A DNA stretch of 43,890 nucleotides from contig CAZQEN010000015.1 in assembly GCA_964591605.1 (NCBI GenBank), forward strand, positions 1 through 43,890, written 5' to 3'. Within the stretch, counting starts at the first letter, position 1, and each line of letters begins with the position of its first letter. Below are positions 27,181 to 35,395 of this stretch, piece after piece. The DNA comes from CAYLLT01 sp964591605 (GTDB lineage: Bacteria > Planctomycetota > Phycisphaerae > UBA1845 > PWPN01). A program made the translations under genes and the position numbers. Below the pieces are notes generated by a model. That model searched no databases. It was not told the DNA's origin and saw only the letters and a program-made list of their open reading frames with translations.

Positions 27181-29010
27181 TCACCTGCTGCCGGCCGCAG
27201 CCGCGGTTTGTCGCCGCGCCCAGGCCTTGCGGTCGAAGTACTGCTCGATTTCCTCCAGCGTCTTGCCCTTGGTTTCGGGCATGAAGAACGCGGCGGTAAT
27301 GAAGTAGATCACCGTGCACCCGGCCCACAGGAAGAACATGGCATGGAACCCGTAGTTGCCGACCACCGGGAGAAAGAAGAGCTGAAGCACGATCTGGACG
27401 CCGGTGTTGAGCACCATCGCGATCCCCATTCCGGTGGCGCGAATGCGGGTCGGCATCAACTCGGTCAGCGCCAGCCAGACACACACGCCGGGGCCGACCG
27501 AGTAGAAGCAGATGAACAGGCACAGAAGGCAGGTGACCAGCCAGCCGGTGGCGGGCGGCGGGATGGGGCCGTACTTGGCCCGCAGGATGGTCAGTGTGCC
27601 CTGATCCTTCTGGGTTTTTTCGATCACCATCGTGCCGTCAGCGAGTTTCCTGAACTTTTCATCCACCATCGGCCTGATGGTCAGCGTCCGGCCGGCTTCA
27701 TCCTGAGCGTTGGAGAAAGCAGAGGCAACGCCCTGCCGGAAGTACCCCTGGCCGTCCGCGTAGCGATAGAGCACATTCAACTGGGCCGGGCGGTCGCCCT
27801 CCATCCTGCCGAGCGTGGCCGGGTCCACTCTCACGGCCAGCTCGCGGCCGTCCGCGGAGACCTGCCCGACGATCCGGTCGGCGATGTCCACCCGCCTGGC
27901 CTCGAACTGGCGGTACACCAGCCCGCACGTCAGCAGCGACAGGATGATGCCCATCGTGCCGACGGACAGCAGCACCTTGCGCCCCAGCCGGTCCACCAGC
28001 GCCGCACCCACCAGCGTCATCGCACAGTTGATGGACATCAGGATGACGCCGCTCTGCGACGCCTGCACATCGCTCATGCCTGAGCCCTGAAAGATCACGG
28101 CGGAGAACGCGATGATGGAGTTGATGCCCGTGGCCTGATTACAGGCCAGCACGATGCAGGCGATGATGAAGGGTACGACGTACTTGTACTGCAGCAGTGA
28201 AGAAACAAAATCACGGATACCGGTGCTCTCCGTCTGCCTGGCGGCCTGCTGCCCCATCTCGGCCATTTCCAGTTGCGTCGCTTCCGGGCTTCGGGAACGA
28301 AGCAGGATGCGCTGCGCCTCCTCCGCGCGGTGGCGGTGGAACAGCCAGCGCGGCGATTCCTTCAGGAACAGCGCGCCGAGCGTGTACAGCACCCCGGGGA
28401 CCGCCGCCGTCAGGAACATGTTGCGCCAGGCCGCGCTGTCGGCGGCGAAGATCCTGCCCGTGTCCCCGGCCGCCTCCCGGACGGCCGCGTCATGCCAAGC
28501 CGCGAAGATGAACCCGATCAGCAGGGCCGCCAGCAGGCCGACGGTCATCAGGAACTGGAAGACGGCGGTGCCGCGCCCGCGGATGGCGGCCGGCAGCGAT
28601 TCGGCCATATACAACGGAACGACGACGCACAATACGCCGCCAGCCAGCCCCATCAGCAGGCGGGCCAGCACGAGCGAGTAGAAACCCTGCGAGGTGTAGA
28701 TGAGCGCAATGCTGACGACGAACATCAGCCCGCCGGCGATCATCATCTTCTTGCGGCCGATCCAGTCGGCGCACATGCCGGCCACCAGCGAGGCCGCAAA
28801 GCCTCCGATGGAGTACATCGCAACCACGAACGAAAGCTCGCCCTCCGTCACGTTGACGGTCTTGTCGAGGTAAAGCAGCGCTCCGGCGATGATGCCGAAA
28901 TCCACGCCGGTCAGCAGCCCGCCGAGGCCGGAAATCAGCATCAGGTAAGCAAGGAATACCTTCTTCTGGGAGTTCGCCTGCAGGGGGCTTTCCGGCATCA
29001 TCGTTCTCAT
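27181..29010 (-). CDS. Sugar-porter MFS transporter with large periplasmic insertion
   Basis: The 609-residue transporter is of the sugar porter family. Family signatures are LLMGLAGGV with PLYMAESLP, DRLGRKVLL, and the C-terminal PETKGKTLEEIEQYF. The frame remains open to 29112, but ATG 29010 is preferred. It follows AGGAAC and lies 10 bases after the stop of the upstream membrane-protein gene. Sugar porters are usually 450-500 residues. Here about 120 polar residues are inserted at 367-486, between predicted TM9 and TM10, on the periplasmic side. The insertion looks soluble and beta-rich (RELAVRVDPATLG, GTLTILRAKYG). It lies between the membrane-protein gene and the UroD gene. The transported sugar is unknown. 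Confidence 0.9.
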   Translation of the reverse strand: MRTMMPESPLQANSQKKVFLAYLMLISGLGGLLTGVDFGIIAGALLYLDKTVNVTEGELSFVVAMYSIGGFAASLVAGMCADWIGRKKMMIAGGLMFVVSIALIYTSQGFYSLVLARLLMGLAGGVLCVVVPLYMAESLPAAIRGRGTAVFQFLMTVGLLAALLIGFIFAAWHDAAVREAAGDTGRIFAADSAAWRNMFLTAAVPGVLYTLGALFLKESPRWLFHRHRAEEAQRILLRSRSPEATQLEMAEMGQQAARQTESTGIRDFVSSLLQYKYVVPFIIACIVLACNQATGINSIIAFSAVIFQGSGMSDVQASQSGVILMSINCAMTLVGAALVDRLGRKVLLSVGTMGIILSLLTCGLVYRQFEARRVDIADRIVGQVSADGRELAVRVDPATLGRMEGDRPAQLNVLYRYADGQGYFRQGVASAFSNAQDEAGRTLTIRPMVDEKFRKLADGTMVIEKTQKDQGTLTILRAKYGPIPPPATGWLVTCLLCLFICFYSVGPGVCVWLALTELMPTRIRATGMGIAMVLNTGVQIVLQLFFLPVVGNYGFHAMFFLWAGCTVIYFITAAFFMPETKGKTLEEIEQYFDRKAWARRQTAAAAGSR

Positions 29011-29020
29011 CTCATTGTTC

Positions 29021-29851
29021 CTATGGTTGCTCTGAAACCCTCGAGGAGTTCGCTTCCGAATCCCTTCGTTCCTGCGCGAGGGCATTGATACAATTACAGA
29101 TGGTGTAGACACAGATCAAGAAGAGTACGGTATTGGGCACGGCAAGATATGCCCCGATAAAGGGCATGAGTGACAAAACTATACCAACGGAAAGCGTCAG
29201 AAACCAGATCGGTTTCAACTCGGGCAGTTCAAGACTGTGCCGTCTGACGTAAGTATTATAATCCCTGGCAAATCCCCAGAACACATGAAACCACCAATAC
29301 AGGTTAATGAACGGCACAAACATTACCACGACTGCTTTGGCGGGCGACAATCGTGCATGGCCGTCGTCGATAGCAGCCCACATTCTGTACACGAGAACAG
29401 AGATCAGCACAGCACCAGAAACGACGAAGGCGATGAGGAGTGGATAGCTAATATGACGATTCAACCAGGGCGCGCCCATAGCGGGGGAGCATAGTGCGGG
29501 CAGGTAAAAACGCGGACGATCCAGGGGCCTGTCAGAAATGACGAAGTCTAACCGAGCGAGAACGGGATAACCGAAAGACAAGGCACAGGCGCCGAGAAAG
29601 AAACTTGTATTGATGCCGCGCGGATACGAGTGATGACGCAAAAGATTCAAGCCGCTACGCGACACAAGCACGGCTATAAACAACCACAAGGCAATCTGGG
29701 CTCGCTCAACCATCCGGTACATGGTGGGCGGATAGAAATAGCCCAAACGCTGGTAGGTGATCTGGACAACCTCTCTCCACAAACTCGTGCCCCAGGCAAG
29801 GGTGATGACCAACGCGAGGATGAGCAGCACGATGCCAAGCATGCGAGGCAT
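29021..29851 (-). CDS. Polytopic membrane protein of unknown function (low GC)
   Basis: The protein has about 276 residues from ATG 29851; the frame is open to 29980. It has about six hydrophobic segments, a central polar stretch, and the motif YRMWAAIDDGHARLSPAKA followed by VVMFVPFINLYWWF. I have seen this motif style in planctomycete membrane proteins of unknown role and in DUF4328-like proteins. The gene ends 10 bases before the MFS start. It lies between the GH94-like gene and the MFS gene on the same strand, so it may be cotranscribed. Its base composition is unusual: sampled 60-base rows within it are about half G+C, while rows in the neighbouring GH94-like gene reach three quarters. 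This suggests a different recent origin. No function is assigned. Confidence 0.8.
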   Translation of the reverse strand: MPRMLGIVLLILALVITLAWGTSLWREVVQITYQRLGYFYPPTMYRMVERAQIALWLFIAVLVSRSGLNLLRHHSYPRGINTSFFLGACALSFGYPVLARLDFVISDRPLDRPRFYLPALCSPAMGAPWLNRHISYPLLIAFVVSGAVLISVLVYRMWAAIDDGHARLSPAKAVVVMFVPFINLYWWFHVFWGFARDYNTYVRRHSLELPELKPIWFLTLSVGIVLSLMPFIGAYLAVPNTVLFLICVYTICNCINALAQERRDSEANSSRVSEQP

Positions 29852-30002
29852 AAAGCTCTCCGGTTTCGAGATGAGTATGGTCTGCCCCAGACTGGTGCCA
29901 TGCGCGATCACCCAGACACCGCAGACCCAGCGAGGCCTCCGCGATCCGGCGTCCCATTGTACCGCCCCTTTCCAGTGCACCTGGTGCCTTTAGCCATGGC
30001 GT

Positions 30003-32900
30003 TCACTTCGGGTCGATACGTTCTGAAGGAGCAACATGCGCGCACACATCAAGCCGCTGATGCGCGGCCAGGTCCGCCACTTCCGCCCGCACCACCGGCT
30101 GGCCATTGATCGTCACCCCCGGCGCTTCTCCGACCGCCGCCGGCAAGATGGTCAGGATGAGCGGCACAGCCGCAAAGCCACCCTGCCCGTCGGTCTTGTG
30201 CAGAATCCGCCGCAAAGAGTAATGGCCGCGGAACGAGGCCGGCAGATGGGGCTCGATCCGAAGATCGGGTTGCGTCGGATCGTGCAGCGCGAGTTTCAGA
30301 CCGCCGATCGATTCGAGCAGATCGAACATCCAGTCCATGGAGCCGCTCAACCCGAAATTCATGCCGGCACCGCAGTGTGGATCGTCTGGATCGCACGCAT
30401 AGCTGTTGGAGGTCTGATCGAACGGGCCGCACAGCTCCGGGCCGCGCGCACTGGACAGCACGGGCTTGAACTGCTGCCACGCGGTGTCCGCCTGCCCCGG
30501 CACGCCGAAGCGAAAGAAGTGCATCATCACCTGCGCGTGGTGATATTCGCCGTTCTCGGCGCAGCCGGGCGGCAGCATCCCCAGCCGGCCGACCAGGCGG
30601 CACGCTTTCTCCGTATTGGCGATGGGCGGAGCGTAGAGATTGAGCCCGTTCGTCCTGGAGAAGCAATGCCGGTCGACGTTTTCCAGCAGGGCGCGGATCA
30701 TCGCGTCGCGCTCGGGCAACGGCGGCAGCCAGCTCGCCGTCGTCTGCAGCAACGCCAGCCCCCAGGCACACGGCGTGAGCACCGCGCGCGGCGTGCCGTC
30801 GAACTCGCGCTCCGGCCGGCGCGACCCGAGCGTGTACCCGGTCTCGCCGCGGGCGTAGTCGGGCACGGCGCCATCGGCCCGCAGCTCATGAATCGCGTCC
30901 ACGAACTGCCCTTCCGACTCCCAGGCCGTGCGAAGAATGGCCGATCGCAGATCCGCGGCGAACTGCTGCAGCGCCGGCAGCTCGCGATCCAGCCGCGGCG
31001 TGTGGAAGCCGCAGGCCCTGAGCGTCTCGATTGCCGTCGACAGCGAGCAGAACACATGGCAGGAGAGGCGCACGAGCACGCCCCGCCCCTCTCCGCGCGT
31101 GGTGTTGTCGCCGACGACGCACGTGCCGAACATGTCCACGGGGTCGGCCCAGTCGCCGAACATGGCCTGGATCATGCCGTACGGGCTGTCGGCCGCCTGC
31201 CGTCGGTAGCAGGCAAAAACCTCCATCAGCACCTCCCACACCGGCAGCGACTCATCGCACCCGACCAGCGCGCTGCTCTCGGGCGTCTCGGGCGCGGTCA
31301 GGCGCACCGTCGGGACCGTCTCCGACAGAATCGAGACGTCGCCCGTCTCGCGCAAATATCGCAGGAGGGCATCCACCATCCAGACGGCGCTGTCGTTATA
31401 GGGACGGTTGTCGTTGCGCACCGCTGTGGTCCGGTCGAGCCAGCGCTCGGGGTATTGCCGCGGGAACATGCCGTGCAGTTTTTCGCGGCGGGTGAGCTGC
31501 CGCACGCCGGCCGGAATCGGCCCGCTCTCCGTGCGGTAAAGGAAACTCAGCGCATGCAGCAGATCGGCGCGAACGCGGGCGGGATCCGCCTTGAGCATCG
31601 GCCACATGTCCTGGGCGCGGTCGCGCGTGCCCAGCTCGATGCCGTCGGCCAGACGGGCCCCGTGGGCCCGGCAGTTCTCATACAACTCCCCCACACCGGC
31701 CCACACGGAATTGAGATAGCAGGCGGCGGCAGGCTCGGCGGGAATCGAGACCTGAAATTCGGTCGCCGTAGCCTCCGATGGAATCTCACCCGGCGGCGGC
31801 ACCCTTGCCACACAGGCGGCCACGCCGGCGGTGCGCGACAGCAGGTCGCGGGCGGCGGTCGCGAACGCGGCCGCGACGGCCGGGTAGCCGGTCCCGTCGC
31901 TGCGCATCTGGCCGGCGAAGAGATCGAGCACTTCAGGCGCGGTCACGTAGAGCAGCGCTTCTTCAAGCACGGCGTCATCGCCGGCGGCCAGACGGAAGCG
32001 TCGCTGCACAGCGGCGATAGTCGGACTCGAAAACCGGTTGAAAGCGGCCAGATCGCCCGGCAGAGGCAGCAGGTTTCCGCATCGTACGGCCGCCGGCAGC
32101 AGGCTGGTGGCGCCGCAGTCGCCGACAAAACGAAAAGCGTCGCAGGTCGCCTCGCCCGCAGTGATCTTCGCACTGGCCCGCGCTGACAGCCGTTTCAGTT
32201 GAAGCACGTTGGAGAACGGCACGGTGGCGGCCACGACCAGCTCATCGGGATCCAGCGGCAGCCCGCGGTCATACCAGGCCGACTTGTTGTAGGTGAAGCG
32301 CTGTGTGCCCATCAGGTTGAAGAAGCTCCAGAGCTGCCCGGAAACGGCGTGCCGGCCGTCATGACGCAGCAGGCATCGGCGCAGCAAAGCCGGACCGGAG
32401 TCGGTGAGCACCATGGAAAAAGCCACGGCGGATTCAAGACGGCCGCCCGCGATCGGTGCGAATTCGGCGGTGAACCAGAAGGTGCTGCCGTGCCCCGTGA
32501 GCTTGACCAGTTTGAGGGCGGCCGGCTCCAGATTGAGGTTCCGCTGCGGATTGACCAGTGACGCGACGGACGGCGGAGCGCCGGTCTCGCCATCGAGCCG
32601 GATCCAGAGATCCTGCGACGGCACGCCGATCTCCCGCTTCTCCACCGGGTCAAAATGCCCGCGCAGCACCTCCACATCCAGACCATCAGCGCTGCGAACC
32701 CGGAACTCGACGCTGCCGTTGGACATGAAGGTGGCCTTGGCCCCGCCCCGGCTGTCCACGAGCACGCTCGGGCAACCGGTCGGATGCTTCGTGTATATGA
32801 CTTCGCCGCGAGGCCCGTAACCGCCCTGCCCGCTGGCGGCCGGATGGGCGATGGCCAATCGACGCATCTCAAACGCCTGCTCACGAAACGAAACCGTCAT
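30003..32900 (-). CDS. GH94-like phosphorylase (cellobiose/cellodextrin phosphorylase family relative)
   Basis: The 965-residue protein has no signal peptide, so it is cytoplasmic. An N-terminal beta-sandwich region (about 1-380) precedes an alpha/alpha barrel of the GH94 kind. Blocks are ELGTRDRAQDMWP (423-434), FGDWADPVD (581-589), GEYHHAQVMMHFF and GLSGSMDWMFDLL. In GH94 the general acid is the second Asp of a DWND-like motif, which here is DWAD with Asp586. The motif is therefore retained with a substituted neighbour. Phosphorolysis of a beta-linked oligosaccharide is the probable reaction. The substrate is unknown, and the sequence looks divergent from cellobiose, cellodextrin and chitobiose phosphorylases. 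It follows the DUF4838 gene after 44 bases and precedes the membrane-protein gene. Confidence 0.82.
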   Translation of the reverse strand: MTVSFREQAFEMRRLAIAHPAASGQGGYGPRGEVIYTKHPTGCPSVLVDSRGGAKATFMSNGSVEFRVRSADGLDVEVLRGHFDPVEKREIGVPSQDLWIRLDGETGAPPSVASLVNPQRNLNLEPAALKLVKLTGHGSTFWFTAEFAPIAGGRLESAVAFSMVLTDSGPALLRRCLLRHDGRHAVSGQLWSFFNLMGTQRFTYNKSAWYDRGLPLDPDELVVAATVPFSNVLQLKRLSARASAKITAGEATCDAFRFVGDCGATSLLPAAVRCGNLLPLPGDLAAFNRFSSPTIAAVQRRFRLAAGDDAVLEEALLYVTAPEVLDLFAGQMRSDGTGYPAVAAAFATAARDLLSRTAGVAACVARVPPPGEIPSEATATEFQVSIPAEPAAACYLNSVWAGVGELYENCRAHGARLADGIELGTRDRAQDMWPMLKADPARVRADLLHALSFLYRTESGPIPAGVRQLTRREKLHGMFPRQYPERWLDRTTAVRNDNRPYNDSAVWMVDALLRYLRETGDVSILSETVPTVRLTAPETPESSALVGCDESLPVWEVLMEVFACYRRQAADSPYGMIQAMFGDWADPVDMFGTCVVGDNTTRGEGRGVLVRLSCHVFCSLSTAIETLRACGFHTPRLDRELPALQQFAADLRSAILRTAWESEGQFVDAIHELRADGAVPDYARGETGYTLGSRRPEREFDGTPRAVLTPCAWGLALLQTTASWLPPLPERDAMIRALLENVDRHCFSRTNGLNLYAPPIANTEKACRLVGRLGMLPPGCAENGEYHHAQVMMHFFRFGVPGQADTAWQQFKPVLSSARGPELCGPFDQTSNSYACDPDDPHCGAGMNFGLSGSMDWMFDLLESIGGLKLALHDPTQPDLRIEPHLPASFRGHYSLRRILHKTDGQGGFAAVPLILTILPAAVGEAPGVTINGQPVVRAEVADLAAHQRLDVCAHVAPSERIDPK

Positions 32901-32944
32901 CGCAGCAACCTTGTTTCGACCGACGTGACCGGGTCAGACCGAGA

Positions 32945-34963
32945 CTACCTGACCTCCATGCCCAGGTCCCTGGCGGTCTCCTTCATGCCGTTCATCATCC
33001 CGCTCAGCAACTCGACACAGTCGGAGACCATGAGCTTGCCGGGCTCGCGCCTGGACAAAGTCCCTTCCCAGAGTGGCAGATGCTCGCGGGCCTTGCCCAG
33101 GGCGTCCACGTAGACCTGAAACCATTTTGCGGCAGAGGCTCTGTCAGAGACGCCCTCGGGCTTCACCACCTGTTTGAGTTCGTAAAGCGCCTGCATCGCC
33201 TCGATGCAGCCCTGCACGACGAGGCTCTCATGGAGGTACTCGTCGATGCCGAGCTCGCGGGCCAACTGAACGGCCTTCCGGGCCGCAGCCACGTCCTGGT
33301 TGAGCTGGTCGGCACTCTTGATGTCGCCGAACGGAATGCCATAGACGCCCCAGAGCACGTCGCCCAACTCGGGCAGCTTGCCCTTCTTGAGCAGGTCGGC
33401 CAGCTTGCCGGGCTGGCCGCGCTGCTCGCCGGCGGGGAAGGCCGAGCCGTACACGTCCCAGGAGACCGGTCCCAGGGCATCGCACCAGTCGGCGAACACT
33501 TCGGGATCCCGGTAGCCGGAGCGTACGGCGTAGGAGATGGCGAACTCGCGCGGCGAGCGTCCTTCGGCATTCCAGGCCCACTCGGCGGCGGCCTCCGTGT
33601 TCATGCGGCAATAGGGAATCTCAGGCACGGCGTAGCCGATCAGACCCCGGAGGCCCTTGCCGACAAACTCGGTCATGCGACCGTGAATGAACTGGGGGCT
33701 GCTCATCGGCATCCAGAGTCCGACAAAGGCGCTGAGGTTCGGGCAGATGCCGACCCACCGGCCCGCCTGGATGGCGTCAATCAGGTAGGGTTGAAAGTCC
33801 CCGATCATCGGGGCGCGGGACGTGTTATACGTGAACAGGCTGTGGTAGTACCAGAGTTTCAGGTCGCGGGGGAGCAGCGGGATGATCCTGGCGTTGCAGT
33901 CCTCGCTGGCCTCACTGGTGAGCATCCGCAGGCCCAGGTCGGGCAGTTGCCGGCGGGCGATGTCCCAGGCTTTGAGGATCGACTTCGTCTCGAGGACAGC
34001 CCGGTCCTGGGTCTTGCACCGCTCACATTTGCAGGCCTCCTTTCCATACATGTTCTCGGCCATCCAGACATCGACTTCCCTGACGCCGGGGGTCTTCCCC
34101 CAGAGGACAAGCCACTCAGCCAGGACGTCACTGAAGAGGGGATTGCTGTAGCAGATGACGCCCGGGGTGGCGTCCTTGCCCTGCAGCTCAGGGTAGGCGT
34201 CGAAGAGGCCCATGCTCTTGAGCTGCTCCAGGTGCAGGACGACGGGCACAGGGTTGATGCCGTAGACCGGCCCCTCGTCGATCATCCGCTGCTTGTACGG
34301 CGGATAGCTCACGCGGCACTTCCGGTCCTTGTCCACACCGGTGTGGGAGATGTGCTCGAGGTAGTTCATCTTGCGGTCGGAGAGCCAGCGGAGGTGAAGG
34401 GAGGCGTCGCCGCCCCAGAGGCCCCGGTCTTCCATGTCGGGCCAGTCGGTGACCTGAAGTATCGGGATTTCGATCCGCCCGGGCTGCGCTTTGGCTTTGA
34501 TCAGTTGCTGCAGGGTTTTCGACGCGTAGTACAAGCCCCGGGGCCCGATCGCCGCACACAGCAGCCCGTTCCCGTCCGGGGTGGGCCGAATCAGGTAGCT
34601 CTGGTCGGCGTACTTTTGTTTCTTGAGAACGTTCGCCTCGTCGCCGCCCAGTTGCAGGGTCACCGTCAACAGCGCTTCGCCGCCCGCGGCCGGAGCATTC
34701 TCACCTCCGAGTGCTTCCCGCAGCTCTGCGGCCCCCTGCTGGATCAGAGCCGCCCCGCCGTCACCCACCGTGCGGACGAGGATCTGGCGTGCCGGCACGA
34801 TCACTCGACCCGTGAGTTCGATCTGCCTGGGCAAGGGCACCGTGTAGCGGATCCACTGCCTGGCCTCTTCCCGTGAGATCGGAGTCATCTGCCCGCCGGT
34901 TGCCAGATGTGCGGCGGCCAGGAGCAGACTGATAGTGAGAGCAGCGACCCGGGTGTTTCGCAT
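32945..34963 (-). CDS. Secreted DUF4838-family (GH67/GH20-like fold) protein
   Basis: The 672-residue exported protein has signal MRNTRVAALTISLLLAAAHLATGG and a strong GGAGGAGG ribosome site. Residues 50-160 look like the zincin-like accessory domain found before the barrel in alpha-glucuronidases and hexosaminidases. Cues are ILVRTVGDGGAALIQQGAAE and the IGPRGLYYASKTLQQLI segment. A TIM-barrel region (165-480) includes VTDWPDMEDRG and VDVWMAENMY. The cysteine cluster KEACKCERC is characteristic of DUF4838. A helical C-terminal part (510-672) follows. Members are suspected glycosidases, and alpha-glucuronidase-like activity is one guess. It is the first gene of the 34963-25214 minus-strand run, opposite the divergent GH123-like pair. 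Confidence 0.85.
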   Translation of the reverse strand: MRNTRVAALTISLLLAAAHLATGGQMTPISREEARQWIRYTVPLPRQIELTGRVIVPARQILVRTVGDGGAALIQQGAAELREALGGENAPAAGGEALLTVTLQLGGDEANVLKKQKYADQSYLIRPTPDGNGLLCAAIGPRGLYYASKTLQQLIKAKAQPGRIEIPILQVTDWPDMEDRGLWGGDASLHLRWLSDRKMNYLEHISHTGVDKDRKCRVSYPPYKQRMIDEGPVYGINPVPVVLHLEQLKSMGLFDAYPELQGKDATPGVICYSNPLFSDVLAEWLVLWGKTPGVREVDVWMAENMYGKEACKCERCKTQDRAVLETKSILKAWDIARRQLPDLGLRMLTSEASEDCNARIIPLLPRDLKLWYYHSLFTYNTSRAPMIGDFQPYLIDAIQAGRWVGICPNLSAFVGLWMPMSSPQFIHGRMTEFVGKGLRGLIGYAVPEIPYCRMNTEAAAEWAWNAEGRSPREFAISYAVRSGYRDPEVFADWCDALGPVSWDVYGSAFPAGEQRGQPGKLADLLKKGKLPELGDVLWGVYGIPFGDIKSADQLNQDVAAARKAVQLARELGIDEYLHESLVVQGCIEAMQALYELKQVVKPEGVSDRASAAKWFQVYVDALGKAREHLPLWEGTLSRREPGKLMVSDCVELLSGMMNGMKETARDLGMEVR

Positions 34964-35174
34964 CGTTGGTGACCTCCTCCCCCGGCGCGGGACAGCTTAA
35001 CCCACACGCAGTCCCCGGGAAAACCTGGACAGGCCGTAGAGCCCGGCCTTGGTACAGCACTTCATTGGGGGCGAAACCGGCTTGCTTGGGGAACGGGGAT
35101 GCGCACGCCCGCCCGTGCGGGGCCAGATTCTCACTCCGTGCTGGGTTCATCCTGACTCGCGGATCGAACACCCG

Positions 35175-35319
35175 GGTCCGTGACACTTGGCGTTGGGTGG
35201 CATGGGCAGCTTCGGCTTCGCGCAGCAAAACCGACGCTGCCCGTATGCTGCCCCACGCGCAGTATGCCTTCGCATCTGCGAAGGCATACTGCCACCCCGC
35301 CGATTCTGTCATGGGCCCC
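35175..35319. repeat. Multi-hairpin intergenic repeat (copy 2, left bracket of the GH123-like pair)
   Basis: The left arm GGTCCGTGACA, GGGTGGCATGGGCAGC (35175-35210) is answered by a right arm ACTGCCACCCCGCC and CTGTCATGGGCCCC (35288-35319), so the ends are inverted repeats. The interior holds nested dyads, notably AGTATGCCTTCGCA with TGCGAAGGCATACT (35270-35290). The same end sequences and an interior GCAGCTTCGGCTTCGC occur in copy 3 at 40418-40578, in opposite overall orientation. It resembles a MITE or REP-type folded element. Confidence 0.75.
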
Positions 35320-35345
35320 AGACACCCCTCCTTGCAGGGGCACGA

Positions 35346-35373
35346 TTGCGTTGTCCGCTGCGTGCGCGATAAT
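35346..35373 (+). promoter_or_regulatory. Possible promoter for the GH123-like gene pair
   Basis: GATAAT (35368-35373) is a near-consensus -10 element, with TTGCGT (35346-35351) 16 bases upstream. A GGAGG ribosome site (35383-35387) and the ATG at 35396 follow. The -35 match is weak. Confidence 0.35.
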
Positions 35374-35395
35374 CCGGCTCCTGGAGGATGATTCG

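Larger units (their letters stand above)
34964..35395. other. Divergent intergenic region
   Basis: These 432 bases between the divergent DUF4838 and GH123-like genes hold no convincing gene. They contain the multi-hairpin repeat at 35175-35319 and a promoter-like pair at 35346-35373. The part 34988-35174 is GC-rich with several small palindromes but nothing I could assign. Confidence 0.6.

Noticed and set aside
30036..32186. Plus-strand open frame of 716 codons
   Set aside because: It is antisense to the GH94-like gene, with no domain signals.
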